Counted from the first letter of the stretch, positions 24,616 through 33,155 are shown. The stretch: DNA of 60,386 nt from a virus (IMGVR_UViG_3300032053_000078:1-60386), one strand, 5' to 3'. The notes: a model not told the origin generated them from the letters alone. Translations and numbers: made by a program.

Positions 24616-24987
24616 TCAGGAACCGCCTTCCGCCCGCCCCGCCAACAGCGCAGTCCCCCCCGGGACGTGCTTCCACAACTTGTTCGCCGCCACGATCTCA
24701 GGGAACCCCAACTCCAACCGGGCAAGGTTCGCCTCGTCGAGGAAGATGCACGCGTCGAAGATCCGGTCCAACCCCGACCCCGGCGGATACCCACCTTCAC
24801 GGGCGAACTTGTGCAACGCCTGATTCGCCGTCTTGGTCGAGATCAGGTTCAACCACAACGCCGCCTTCCGCCCCATCTCAGCGTCGACCCGCCCGTCAAG
24901 GTGGACAGCGACGCCTTTCCCCTCATCGACCAGCGAGAGGCTTTGGTCGTCGAGCACTTTGAGCCGGTACAACGGGATCGAGTTCAT
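24616..24987 (-). CDS. Hypothetical protein, 123 aa
   Basis: ATG 24987 (MNSIPLYRLKVLDDQSLSL) is 6 nt after TACGGT and also has GGTGGGG before it, so either leaderless or led initiation is possible. The longer ORF to 25125 would cross the promoter. Helical middle (KAALWLNLISTKTANQALH) and LARLELGFPEIVAANKLW near the end. Not recognised. Confidence 0.65.
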   Translation of the reverse strand: MNSIPLYRLKVLDDQSLSLVDEGKGVAVHLDGRVDAEMGRKAALWLNLISTKTANQALHKFAREGGYPPGSGLDRIFDACIFLDEANLARLELGFPEIVAANKLWKHVPGGTALLAGRAEGGS

Positions 24988-24993
24988 CACCCC

Positions 24994-25022
24994 ACCGTAG
25001 GGAATGACCTCGCGATACACAA
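24994..25022 (-). promoter_or_regulatory. Promoter before 24987
   Basis: TTGTGT (25022-25017), 17-bp spacer starting ATCGCGA, TACGGT (24999-24994), then 6 nt to ATG 24987. Confidence 0.65.
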
Positions 25023-25031
25023 CGTCGGATT

Positions 25032-25775
25032 TCAAGAAAGCGGAGGACGCCTCAACACATGGAGATACGACACGTTCTGCCGGGCGTGCTGCTGGGTCGA
25101 CGGCGTCCGACCCACACCACCACACTCAACGCACTTCACCCAGTTCTCGTCCAGCGCGAACCCGCCGCACCTGCCGCACTTGCGGGTCCGAGGTGGCTGC
25201 GGTCGAACCGACCCAAGGAACACGAACCAGTCCTCCAACCGAAACCCGAAGTCCAACGCCGCTTCCAACGCCAGATACGAGCCGGGGAACAACTTGCCGG
25301 AGCTGACATAGTTCGCCGTCTTGGCAAGCAAGATCCCGCCCGGGCGCAACACCCGCCACGACTCCTGCAACCCGCCTTCGATCATTTCAGCCAACGCCTT
25401 CGGCGACCCCGGCGCATCCTTCAACCCGTACCGCCCGTTGAACTCCTCCAACGTCGACGTACCCCTGCCGCCAACACTCACATACGGCGGGTCGAACGCG
25501 ACAGCGTCGAAGCACCCGTCGCCGTGAGGGAGCTGACGGAAGTCGACGCCGTCACCGTCGATGTCGTGGCAGACCAACTCGTTCGGCTGCCAGTCACGCC
25601 ACCACACCCCTTTGCCGTACGTCGGGTCCAACACCCGGTCCTCCGGGCGGAGGAACCCGAGCGGGACGACACCGCGGGCGATCAGTTCAGCGTTCGACCG
25701 CCACGGGCGAACCCCAACCCCGTCGGGATACCACAGGCCGGTCGCGGTGATGGTCGGGGCGTCGAGGTCGGTCAC
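25032..25775 (-). CDS. DNA methyltransferase (DPPY) with zinc-ribbon insertion
   Basis: A SAM-dependent N6-adenine or N4-cytosine methyltransferase: motif I region VLDPTYGKGVWW (residues 48-59), catalytic FDPPYVS (94-100), and a later WRVLRPGGILLAKT strand typical of class I enzymes. Residues about 198-222 add a CGRCGGF...CVECGG zinc ribbon. No restriction gene is nearby, so an orphan protective or regulatory methylase is likely. GTG 25775 has GGGGGG upstream. The TGA stop lies in a TGAAATC motif. Confidence 0.88.
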   Translation of the reverse strand: MTDLDAPTITATGLWYPDGVGVRPWRSNAELIARGVVPLGFLRPEDRVLDPTYGKGVWWRDWQPNELVCHDIDGDGVDFRQLPHGDGCFDAVAFDPPYVSVGGRGTSTLEEFNGRYGLKDAPGSPKALAEMIEGGLQESWRVLRPGGILLAKTANYVSSGKLFPGSYLALEAALDFGFRLEDWFVFLGSVRPQPPRTRKCGRCGGFALDENWVKCVECGGVGRTPSTQQHARQNVSYLHVLRRPPLS

Positions 25776-25787
25776 CCCCCGAGACTG

Positions 25788-25985
25788 TCACCAAACACGC
25801 GAGCCGCGCACGACGAACGCCCCGGGCTGTTCCACGATCGGTTCAACGGCGACAACACGAAAGTTCCGCCACACCTTGCCGGGGGGGTAACGGTCGGGTT
25901 CCATCGTGACGAACAATGCTTTCGCCCGGCCGTTGCGGATCACCTGCAACAGCGCCGCCCGCTTCTGTTCGGTTGGGTCGGTCAC
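25788..25985 (-). CDS. Hypothetical protein, 65 aa
   Basis: Starts at GTG 25985 (GTGA overlap): MTDPTEQKRAALLQVIRNG. Helix followed by beta strands (ALFVTMEPD, NFRVVAVEP, FVVRGSRVW). Not recognised; sits between a Cys-rich small protein and the methyltransferase. Confidence 0.6.
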   Translation of the reverse strand: MTDPTEQKRAALLQVIRNGRAKALFVTMEPDRYPPGKVWRNFRVVAVEPIVEQPGAFVVRGSRVW

Positions 25986-26305
25986 CCTTCGAGGCGTTCA
26001 AGGTAAGCGGCCTCAGCCTCGTCGATCCACGAGCGTTCGGTGTACGCGGGGCCGTCGCACTTGTGGCCGACGCAAGTGCGCTCACCAGCAGGGACCGGGA
26101 GACCGCAGCGACCGTCGATGCGACCGTCCTCGGTCCAAACCCACACCAGCTCCGAGCAGAGGATCGGTTCGACCTCTCCGTCGTGGAGGTGGGCGACACG
26201 GTTGCCAGCGTCGTCGACCGTCTCGAACTTGACGCCTTGACTGGCGTGATCGGAGAGGATGCCGTGGTTCCAGTCCTGACCGTACATTCCTACGAGTGCT
26301 TTCAT
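25982..26305 (-). CDS. Small Cys-containing protein, 107 aa
   Basis: ATG 26305 is preceded by AGGAGCACCACC plus ACA, a variant of the conserved leader, so the ORF extension to 26410 is rejected. Product MKALVGMYGQDWNHGILSD, then a region with four cysteines (LCSELVW, GRCGLP, RTCVGHKC) that could bind zinc. Driven by promoter 26659-26687 through a long leader. Function unknown. Confidence 0.65.
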   Translation of the reverse strand: MKALVGMYGQDWNHGILSDHASQGVKFETVDDAGNRVAHLHDGEVEPILCSELVWVWTEDGRIDGRCGLPVPAGERTCVGHKCDGPAYTERSWIDEAEAAYLERLEG

Positions 26306-26652
26306 TGTGGTGGTGCTCCTGATTCGCTGTCGGATCTGTTGTCTGCACGAGTGCCTTGATCGAGTTCGGGCCGGGATTTCAGCTTCCCCTACCTTCCCCC
26401 TTCGATGCACCTCCGGGTTACTCTCGGTTCTTCCTACTCGCCCGTTCTCCGCGTTCGCTCACCTACTTGACCCATCCATCCACCACCCTTCGTTCAGGGG
26501 TCGCCCGGCCGCTAAACCGGGGCGTGATCGTTAGCCGTCAGGGGTGGCTTCGTTTGGCGGGCTTGATGGCTCCTCCGCGGTCCCGAACTCTATCGAGACG
26601 CTCGTGCCGATTTCGTTGACCCGACTCCTTCCTGCGGGGGGCTTTCCCCTAC
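26306..26652 (-). promoter_or_regulatory. Long transcribed leader, copy B
   Basis: About 345 nt lie between the expected transcription start (near 26652) and ATG 26305, without a convincing gene. It begins with a strong hairpin (TTCCTG and GGGG pairing with CCCC and CAGGAA), then AAGGAG. The 5' end and a later block (26426-26462) resemble the leader at 56038-56301. A 29-codon frame ends at TAA 26531 but would need a GTC start. Possible regulatory RNA or attenuator. Confidence 0.45.
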
Positions 26653-26658
26653 AGGAAC

Positions 26659-26687
26659 ATTGTATCACGCCACGCTACGTTAGACAA
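26659..26687 (-). promoter_or_regulatory. Promoter of leader B
   Basis: TTGTCT (26687-26682), 17-bp spacer AACGTAGCGTGGCGTGA, TACAAT (26664-26659). The -35 overlaps the stop of the 26680-26874 gene. The spacer shares AACGTAGCGTG with the promoter at 55924-55952. Confidence 0.7.
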
Positions 26688-26874
26688 CGGTGTTTGTGTT
26701 CAGGTTCAGCCGCTTCGTCACAACCTTGAACGACGGCCCGAAGAACTCCGCACGCACCCGAGCCTCATGGAACGACGGCCACAGCTCAACCTGCTGACCC
26801 ACATCGTTCTGCACCGAGAACACCAACGTCGTGTTCAACCGGGCCGACCCATCCGAGTTACCGCAGCAGCCCAT
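26680..26874 (-). CDS. Small MGCCG-type protein, 64 aa
   Basis: Starts MGCCGNSDGSARLNTTLVF; shares the MGCCG(S/N)S opening with 3919-4113. The rest (VELWPSFHEARVRAEFFG, LNLNTNTVV) is beta-rich. ATG 26874 follows TAGGCT by 6 nt. Its TAA stop lies within the next promoter. Located after the major tail gene; may be a small virion or tail-assembly protein. Confidence 0.6.
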   Translation of the reverse strand: MGCCGNSDGSARLNTTLVFSVQNDVGQQVELWPSFHEARVRAEFFGPSFKVVTKRLNLNTNTVV

Positions 26875-26880
26875 CGTCGA

Positions 26881-26886
26881 AGCCTA
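26881..26886 (-). promoter_or_regulatory. -10-like TAGGCT before 26874
   Basis: TAGGCT, then 6 nt, then ATG 26874. A weak -35 (TTCCCG) lies at 17 bp. Fits the leaderless pattern seen elsewhere in the window. Confidence 0.35.
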
Positions 26887-26949
26887 GACGCGACACCGGC
26901 CCCCGGGAAGGAGTCCGAAGGGGCCGATGTCAGCGGGATGAGCGTCAGC

Positions 26950-26969
26950 GGTGGGACGGACCGCCCACC
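26950..26969 (-). terminator. Hairpin after the major tail gene
   Basis: GGTGGG (26950-26955) pairs with CCCACC (26964-26969) around an 8-nt loop, 17 nt beyond the TAG stop at 26986. No U-run, as is common in actinobacteria. Probably separates late structural transcription from the early block. Confidence 0.5.
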
Positions 26970-26985
26970 CCGCGAGTGAGATGGG

Positions 26986-27786
26986 CTAGCTGGCGTTGCT
27001 GACCCCGACGTACGCACAATCTTCGAGCGGATCGGGAAGCGTGGCAACGGTCTGCCATGCCATCGGGCCGCCCGCCTGAATGGCGGTCTGATCGGCGAGA
27101 GTCCAAGCATCAGCAGCGATGCCGTTCGGGAGCACCGGACCAGCGACACCGGTCGGCGTGCCAGCCGGGTCACCACCACCGGGAGTCCACGACGGGAACG
27201 TCGCAGCGGGCCACGACGGGAAGAAGTTGGGGTTGTTCTCCGCGTACCCGGACAGCTCGAACGTGAGCGCATCCTCGTACTTGAACGACACGTCCCCGGT
27301 GATCTCCCAGTTCTTCGTCGTCGAGAGAAGCCACTGGACGTACACCGCGGACCCGGCACCGCCAACGCCGCACTGCGCCCGGTTGGCGTTCTTCGACCAC
27401 ACCTCGATCATCTTCGGGTCGGGAGCGACAGCCGACTTCGACTCGCGAAGCACAGCGCCCTTGAAGTCGCCTGCGGTCGTCGAGTGGAGCAGCGTCGTGT
27501 CGAGCAGCATCTCCAACGCCGTCAGAGGAACACCGCAAAGCATCAGCTTCACGTCGAACCCGAGGAGACGAGGGATGTCCTTGTCACGGATGCAGATTTG
27601 CCCGGCGGCGTTCTTCATCGTGATGTTCGCGCCGTCCTCAGTGTCGGGCGACATGGACATCTCGGTGAACGCAGCGAACTGGATGCGACTGTTGGGGACC
27701 AGCGGGTCAAGAGGGACCCCGCACTCGTTGAGGCGCGTGATACGAACTGCCACGCCTCGGATTGACTGTGGGCAGGAATACGCCAC
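26986..27786 (-). CDS. Major tail protein
   Basis: 266 residues with the actinophage major tail pattern: VRITRLNECGVPLDP at the start, NAAGQICIRDKDIPRLL, FDVKLMLCGVPLTALEML, and a C-terminal NFFPSWPAATFPSW and ending DCAYVGVSNAS. GTG 27786 has GGGAGG at 7 nt. Here it lies upstream of the adaptor and connector genes, opposite to the usual order, with the early block between. Confidence 0.8.
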   Translation of the reverse strand: MAYSCPQSIRGVAVRITRLNECGVPLDPLVPNSRIQFAAFTEMSMSPDTEDGANITMKNAAGQICIRDKDIPRLLGFDVKLMLCGVPLTALEMLLDTTLLHSTTAGDFKGAVLRESKSAVAPDPKMIEVWSKNANRAQCGVGGAGSAVYVQWLLSTTKNWEITGDVSFKYEDALTFELSGYAENNPNFFPSWPAATFPSWTPGGGDPAGTPTGVAGPVLPNGIAADAWTLADQTAIQAGGPMAWQTVATLPDPLEDCAYVGVSNAS

Positions 27787-27871
27787 GATGTGCCTCCCGG
27801 TTCAGGGGTAACTTCTTTGGACGCCGATGACGCTACCGGCGGCCCCCCACTGATTCGCGGATACTCGACGG

Positions 27872-28915
27872 TCAAATCGGGGCCGGTGTCGTCCTCGGGA
27901 ACGACGCCACATTTCGTCGTGGCACACGCGGCCTCCCGACAGCTTCGAGGATCGCAGCGACCGCAGCGGCCGCCGGGTCCGCCACCGCTGGGAACACCCG
28001 CGCCAAACGCTCCTCCGCCCCGGGCCACGGGACCGTCGCCAACGCTGCACCGACCGCCGCGGACAGCCCGGCCGGTTCGATGATCCGCGGGCCGACATCG
28101 GCAGCGTCCCAAAAGCGGAGACCGTGCTCGATCTCAGGTCGGCACGCAGGCCAGTCCAACACAACGACCGGGCCACGAACCGCTGCGAACTCGAACAGGG
28201 TCGAGCTGTTGTCGCAGCAGTAAACGTGCGCCCGGGCCAGAACCTCGTCGAACTCGCGGACCGGTTCGATGCCCATGTCGGTGTACGCCGCTTTCAGATC
28301 CGACCACGCCCGAGGGTGGCCGTGCCCCAAGATTTCATACCGGCCCGACGCCGCCAACTTCGCGAGCGCCGCAACCCAATGCGACCATCCCGTCCCCGAC
28401 TCCGGTGCCAGCATCACAGGCCAATGGAACCCGAACGCCACCACAGGCCGCTCAGATGCCGCAGGAGCCGCCGGGATCGTCTGGAGGTGAGCTAGACGCG
28501 GGGAGCCGATAACGACGGTGAGAGCGTCAGGGTACGTCTCCCGGTTCGGTCCCGCCGCGTACCCGTTCGGACACAGGAACGCCAGAACCCCGTGACGGCC
28601 GTCCCCACCCGCGTACGCCGGGTTCCCCGCAGCAGCACGGTTGTCCGGGTCCCCCCGGTACGACTGGCCGCACCCGTGCTCCATGAGGATCGCGTGACCG
28701 CCGACGCGTCGCAGGTCGTCGAACCCTGCGACGAGCACAGCGTTGTCGGTCTGCGGGAGGTTCTCGATCGGCAACGACCCCGGCAGCGACGCCCGGATCG
28801 GAGCCGCCAGAAACGAGTCACCCCGGATTTCAGTCGGCAACGCCCGCCACACCGGCAGCAGATGGGCCAGATAATGCGGGTGCGATGCCGCCAGATCAAC
28901 TCTCAGAGTGCCCAC
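27872..28915 (-). CDS. GT-B glycosyltransferase / glycerophosphotransferase-like
   Basis: 347 residues. The N-terminal half has ILMEHGCGQSYRG; the C-terminal half has YEILGHGHPRAW, ARAHVYCCDNSSTLFEFAA and GPVVVLDWP, the layout of CDP-glycerol glycerophosphotransferase-type GT-B enzymes in which a conserved 'D.S....E' loop binds the nucleotide. GTG 28915 overlaps the preceding LamG-like gene by 13 nt. Glycosylation of capsid or tail proteins is known in actinophages, so decoration of neighbouring virion proteins is likely. Confidence 0.72.
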   Translation of the reverse strand: MGTLRVDLAASHPHYLAHLLPVWRALPTEIRGDSFLAAPIRASLPGSLPIENLPQTDNAVLVAGFDDLRRVGGHAILMEHGCGQSYRGDPDNRAAAGNPAYAGGDGRHGVLAFLCPNGYAAGPNRETYPDALTVVIGSPRLAHLQTIPAAPAASERPVVAFGFHWPVMLAPESGTGWSHWVAALAKLAASGRYEILGHGHPRAWSDLKAAYTDMGIEPVREFDEVLARAHVYCCDNSSTLFEFAAVRGPVVVLDWPACRPEIEHGLRFWDAADVGPRIIEPAGLSAAVGAALATVPWPGAEERLARVFPAVADPAAAAVAAILEAVGRPRVPRRNVASFPRTTPAPI

Positions 28916-29886
28916 TTGTCCCGAAGATAGGTCACCAGCTTGTCGCGGTTCGCCTCAGTCGCGTTCGCCCCTGTGACGATCACGACCTCAGCCATCTCAC
29001 CGGTCCACATTCCGACCGGGGTACCAGCGTTGTTCGCCCCCGCCCCGATGTAGAGGAAGTTCTTGGCAACCGCCGACACTGTCACTGCACCGGGGTTGTT
29101 GTTCGACCCCTTCGTTCCATTGTCCAACTGAAGCGTTGCACGCGACAACTTCACAGCGTTACCCGGGTCGGCGACCACCGACGACACATGCCACGAGTTG
29201 TCCATCACCGGGGGACCGGCACTGTTGATACGGATAGGCCCATCAGGCCAGTCGCCGCCGCCCTGCACCACATAGGACAAGTTCCCACTGCCACGGTTCA
29301 GGAGCAACGCCCCGTTCTGCCCGACGTTCTGGTCGATGTTGCCCATCAGATAGTTGTTGCCGGTCATCTTGGCGGCCATGCAGATGATGTATTTCGTTGT
29401 GCCGTCGTGGAGGAACGTCCACGCCCCCGCCGCTGAGCAATAGCAGTTCGTCACATGAGAGAACACGTTGTGGCCGTTGCGGGTCGACAACAGATACGTC
29501 GGCCGTTCACCGCCCGACGCCACAAAGTTCCGGGCGTTCAACGACTTGTCCGCCCACCCGACAACAAAGTTCCCGGGCTGAGCCAACGTCACCGTCGAAG
29601 CGTCAGCCGCGTCCAACCACAACAACGGGGCCAACGACCGCGGGGTGAACAACCCCCCAGCAGCGACGCCGACCCCGGGAGCTTTGATCGAACCGCCACG
29701 CGGTCGACCCGACAACGCCGCCCGAGCAGCGGCCGCCTTCGCCGCAGCCGCCTGCTTCGCAGCTCTCGCCGCCGCAGCAGCCGCAGCCGCGTCAGCCTTC
29801 TTCTGCGCCTTCGTCCTGACAGTAGGAGTCGGGGACTTCGTCGGCGCTTTGACCGGTGTTTGACCCGGGACTAAGCGGTCGGCCAT
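28903..29886 (-). CDS. LamG-like virion surface protein
   Basis: ATG 29886 (MADRLVPGQTPVKAP). Residues 20-70 are Lys/Ala-rich and probably extended or helical. Residues 95-327 form a concanavalin/LamG-like domain: PLLWLDAADASTV, VVGWADKSLNARNF, FLYIGAGANN and WTGEMAEVVIVTG. Such domains are frequent in surface decoration or adhesion proteins of virions. It follows the structural gene downstream of the capsid protein. Confidence 0.65.
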   Translation of the reverse strand: MADRLVPGQTPVKAPTKSPTPTVRTKAQKKADAAAAAAAARAAKQAAAAKAAAARAALSGRPRGGSIKAPGVGVAAGGLFTPRSLAPLLWLDAADASTVTLAQPGNFVVGWADKSLNARNFVASGGERPTYLLSTRNGHNVFSHVTNCYCSAAGAWTFLHDGTTKYIICMAAKMTGNNYLMGNIDQNVGQNGALLLNRGSGNLSYVVQGGGDWPDGPIRINSAGPPVMDNSWHVSSVVADPGNAVKLSRATLQLDNGTKGSNNNPGAVTVSAVAKNFLYIGAGANNAGTPVGMWTGEMAEVVIVTGANATEANRDKLVTYLRDKWAL

Positions 29887-31058
29887 GTGAACGCATCCGC
29901 GATCGACGCCTTGATGTAGAAGTGGCAGCACCCATCCCACGTCGCCGACATCGTCGCCTCAGCGATCAACTCGACCGTGTTCGTCGACCGGTCGATCGAC
30001 GCCCCGTTGTTCGGGTCGATCACTTGGATTTCACCAACCCGCACGTCAATCATCGACGTCGCGTACGCGTACTCGATGCCGTCAGCGACAACCGAGCCAC
30101 CCGCCGTAGCCGTCAACGTCAACGCGCCACCAGTGATGAGCGTCGAATCCTTCGACACCGTCACCACCTGACGGGCGAACCGCCCGCCCCAAGTGCAAAC
30201 CACCGGGGCAGCACCCAAGATCCCACCAGTGCAAACCACATCACCGACATCGACGATCGTCAACGCCTCCAACGCCGTCTGAACGGTCGCCGCCGAAGCG
30301 TTCCACACGATCGGCGCTGTCGTTTCCAGATCACCCGAGATCGGATCGGTCACCGTTATCGTGAACGACCCGCCCGTCCCAGCCTCAGTCAACGTCGTCG
30401 TAGCGTTCACCGCGGGGGCACCACCGTTGTACCCGGAACCGGCGATCACATAGTTACCGAACCCGTCGCGCAGGTTCCCGTCGCCGTCCTCGAACACCGC
30501 GTAACCCATCTGCCACATCGACACCAACGCCGGGGACGCGTGGATCACACCCGACGTGTCGCCAAGGCACGCCCTCAGCTTCTTCTGGAGGACCGCCAAC
30601 GCACCCGGCCACGGGTACGCGTTCGCCAACGTCGAAGCGTTCACCGCCAACGGGGACGTCAGATACAGGTTCGACCATGCGTTCTGGAGGTTGATGTCGC
30701 CCGACCACAACTCCTGCTCCAACTCCTGCCCGCCCGCCTTCTTCAACGCGTCGAGCGCCGCCGCCTCATACTCGCCGAGGTCGCCGCCAGTACCAAACGT
30801 CGAACACCGAAACGGTGCGTACACCGTGATCGGAACAGCGGTCACCGTCGACGACCCGGTGCCATGCTCCTTCAACTCACCAGAGCACGGCCCCCACCGG
30901 AACGCAGACAGACACGACCCCCACGTCGGGAAGTGATACCCCAACTCCCAATGCTCGTCGGGGGTGTCGATCGGGTCGAACGTGGAAAGCAACGTCCCGA
31001 TCGGCGGAAGGAAGTCCGTCGGTTGCGAGACTTCGAGAGTCGGGAACGGGTTAGCCAT
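29871..31058 (-). CDS. Virion structural protein downstream of the capsid gene
   Basis: ATG 31058 (MANPFPTLEVSQPTDFLPP). Residues 80-215 (VYAPFRCSTFG, LEQELWSGDI, GVIHASPALVS) resemble a conserved but unnamed protein coded after the capsid gene in many actinophages. Residues 230-330 look like an inserted Ig-like domain (GGSFTITVTDP, TAPIVWNASAATVQTALEAL). The C-terminal SATWDGCCHFYIKASI returns to the first domain. TACGAT lies 7 nt before the ATG. Confidence 0.65.
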   Translation of the reverse strand: MANPFPTLEVSQPTDFLPPIGTLLSTFDPIDTPDEHWELGYHFPTWGSCLSAFRWGPCSGELKEHGTGSSTVTAVPITVYAPFRCSTFGTGGDLGEYEAAALDALKKAGGQELEQELWSGDINLQNAWSNLYLTSPLAVNASTLANAYPWPGALAVLQKKLRACLGDTSGVIHASPALVSMWQMGYAVFEDGDGNLRDGFGNYVIAGSGYNGGAPAVNATTTLTEAGTGGSFTITVTDPISGDLETTAPIVWNASAATVQTALEALTIVDVGDVVCTGGILGAAPVVCTWGGRFARQVVTVSKDSTLITGGALTLTATAGGSVVADGIEYAYATSMIDVRVGEIQVIDPNNGASIDRSTNTVELIAEATMSATWDGCCHFYIKASIADAFTWPTA

Positions 31059-31065
31059 GCGGGCG

Positions 31066-31071
31066 ATCGTA
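31066..31071 (-). promoter_or_regulatory. -10-like TACGAT before 31058
   Basis: TACGAT is followed after 7 nt by ATG 31058, directly after the terminator of the capsid gene. A leaderless restart of transcription would make sense here. -35 weak. Confidence 0.35.
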
Positions 31072-31135
31072 CTCCCCCCGCCCGCCCGACTGGTTGACCG
31101 TCGCACCGGATTTCAACCGAACCCCAAACGCGGAA

Positions 31136-31159
31136 GAACCCGGCCCGAAGGCCGGGTTC
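31136..31159 (-). terminator. Strong terminator hairpin after the capsid gene
   Basis: A perfect 10-bp stem (GAACCCGGCC/GGCCGGGTTC) closed by a TTCG tetraloop on the RNA strand, 37 nt after the capsid stop. Followed by a short CTTCC run, not a U-tract. The clearest terminator in the structural region. Confidence 0.8.
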
Positions 31160-31196
31160 CCCCACAACGTCACCCCCCGAAACTGGGAGGGTCAGA

Positions 31197-33155
31197 TTAG
31201 GAAGCGCACACCAGAGCGGTGATCGGTGCCGGACCCGAACCGTCAGGGCAGAGGGTCAGATCAAGTCGGACCGACTCGACGCCAACCTTGCAGACCTGCA
31301 CCCACTCCTCGGAGAACATCTGGAGATCGTTCTGCGAGTTGAGAGTCGAGTCACGCACGATGCCGACGTCGAGGGTTCCGCCGTCGAGACGAATCCAAGT
31401 ACCGGGGGCGTACATGTACGCACGGTAGACCGTCGGCCACGGGTTCAGACCACCAGCAGCCTGAGCTGCCTGCTGGGCGTTCGTCGAACCGTAGGTCGTG
31501 GCGTAATCGAAGTACCACGTCACGTTCAGGTTCATCGCTGCCATCATCTCGTTGCCGACCGTGAACGGGTTGGCGTTCAGGAAGCCGAGACCCATGTGGA
31601 GGTCGTTGACCATGTCCGCCTTCACGAACGAAGCCATCGTGTCGGGAAGCAGCACGTCAACGACGCTGTCGACCGGCATGTGGTTCCGCTTGCGGTAAGC
31701 GTGCGCAGCCTGCGACAGAGCGAACACCGTGCCACGAGCAGCGCCGTACGGCGGGGTGGTGGTCACAGCAGTCGAGCCGGTCTGGATGGCGTCGAGGTAG
31801 CTGATCTCCTTCGTCTGCGCCGCCGAGATCGCGAGGTGATCCAAGAACACCTCGATCTGCTCGGGGAACGTGCGGTACTGAAGGTTCCCGAACGTCGCGC
31901 ACGCCGACACCGCATCGACCTGACACTCAACGATCGCTGAGCACGTCAGGTGGACACAGGGCTTCGGAGCGGTCGTCCCGGCCGGGGTCTGGTTCGTGTA
32001 CCCGGCGAGGTCCTGAGTGTTCGTTGTGACGCGAACGCCAGTCGAAGCCTCAGTCCATGCCGGAGGTGTGATGTACCGGACACCACCACGAGGGGCACCG
32101 ACAGTGGGCAGAGCACCCTCGATCGGCGACTGGGCCTCGGCGACGTTGAACACGTCGTAGTTCGGGGTGAGCGGAGCGCAGTTGCCACCCGATGCGACAA
32201 GGGCTTCGCCCTGCTGTGTCGCACGCTGGATGATCGACAGGTTCTCCTCGTGACCCGAACCGAGCACCTCGTCGGCGCTGAAGTTCGCCCTCGCCGAAGC
32301 GAGGATGATCGGCTCGTACGCCGTCGTGTTCGACAGACGAGAGAGCTGGCTGTGCTTCTGTGAGATCAGCTCGGCCAGCCTGCGCCGGTCGATCTGCTCC
32401 CCCTTGGAAGTTGCAGACACGATGCCCGAGTCAGCGAACGTCGCGAGCGCACGGCGTGGGCCGGACTCCCGTCGTGCTGGCGCAAAGGCACTGGGCCGTG
32501 CGGTGGAAAGGGCGGCAACCGGATCGGCCACGGCCTCGGGTGAACTGATTTCGTCGGCCACAGCCGCCTCCTCGTGTGTGTCGTCGGCCGTGGGCACGGC
32601 CTCTGGATCTGACGGAACACGGCCCTTTGCGGGGTCGTGGGGGATTGCCAACTCGACGGCACCGTCGGCCGCGAGTTCGGACGCCTCGACAGCGTCCCCT
32701 TCAACTTCCTCAACTGCGGTTTCCTCAGTTGCAACTTCCGCAACCGCCTCAGCCACAACCTCAGCCTCGACCTCAACCTCAGCCACAACCTCAGCCTCAG
32801 CCTCATCTGACAGCGTTACCGTGCCCTCGGGATCGGCGGCCATGAGGATTTCAGCCTCACCACCTTCGGTCTCCGGTGACTCGACAGCCTCCTCGTTGGC
32901 GATTGCGCCACCGATCTTGTCCAGCGCCGACTGGGCACGCTCTTGGCGGCCCATCGTCGCTTCCTCACGCAACGCCATCTCATCAACGACACTCTGGTAC
33001 TGAGTCGCGAGAGTCTCCAATGATGCAAGAGCGGCGTCGTCTGTCGCAGCCGTCTCACGCAACGCTTCGGCTGCCGTCTGGATGTTGGCAGCGAGGGCGT
33101 TGAGGTCATCATCAGAAAGCGGAGTGAGGTCCTCGGGGATCGTGATGTCGCTCAT
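31197..33155 (-). CDS. Major capsid protein with fused N-terminal scaffold domain
   Basis: 652 residues. Residues 1-260 are helical, then acidic and low-complexity (repeated EAEVVAEV and ATEETAVEEVEG), typical of a delta/scaffolding domain removed by the maturation protease. Residues 270-652 form the HK97-type capsid domain, with FPEQIEVFLDHLAISAAQT, VVDVLLPDTMASFVKADM and DLQMFSEEWVQVCKVG. ATG 33155 has GGGAGG at 6 nt. Followed by a strong terminator. Encoded far from the portal because of the effector genes. Confidence 0.9.
   Translation of the reverse strand: MSDITIPEDLTPLSDDDLNALAANIQTAAEALRETAATDDAALASLETLATQYQSVVDEMALREEATMGRQERAQSALDKIGGAIANEEAVESPETEGGEAEILMAADPEGTVTLSDEAEAEVVAEVEVEAEVVAEAVAEVATEETAVEEVEGDAVEASELAADGAVELAIPHDPAKGRVPSDPEAVPTADDTHEEAAVADEISSPEAVADPVAALSTARPSAFAPARRESGPRRALATFADSGIVSATSKGEQIDRRRLAELISQKHSQLSRLSNTTAYEPIILASARANFSADEVLGSGHEENLSIIQRATQQGEALVASGGNCAPLTPNYDVFNVAEAQSPIEGALPTVGAPRGGVRYITPPAWTEASTGVRVTTNTQDLAGYTNQTPAGTTAPKPCVHLTCSAIVECQVDAVSACATFGNLQYRTFPEQIEVFLDHLAISAAQTKEISYLDAIQTGSTAVTTTPPYGAARGTVFALSQAAHAYRKRNHMPVDSVVDVLLPDTMASFVKADMVNDLHMGLGFLNANPFTVGNEMMAAMNLNVTWYFDYATTYGSTNAQQAAQAAGGLNPWPTVYRAYMYAPGTWIRLDGGTLDVGIVRDSTLNSQNDLQMFSEEWVQVCKVGVESVRLDLTLCPDGSGPAPITALVCAS

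Noticed and set aside
26531-26620. 29-codon ORF in leader B
   Set aside because: It has AAGGAG upstream but only a GTC codon where a start is needed, and its peptide is unlike that of leader A.
29856-31097. 413-codon plus-strand open frame
   Set aside because: Shadow of the structural gene 29871-31058, with low-complexity basic sequence and no start signals.
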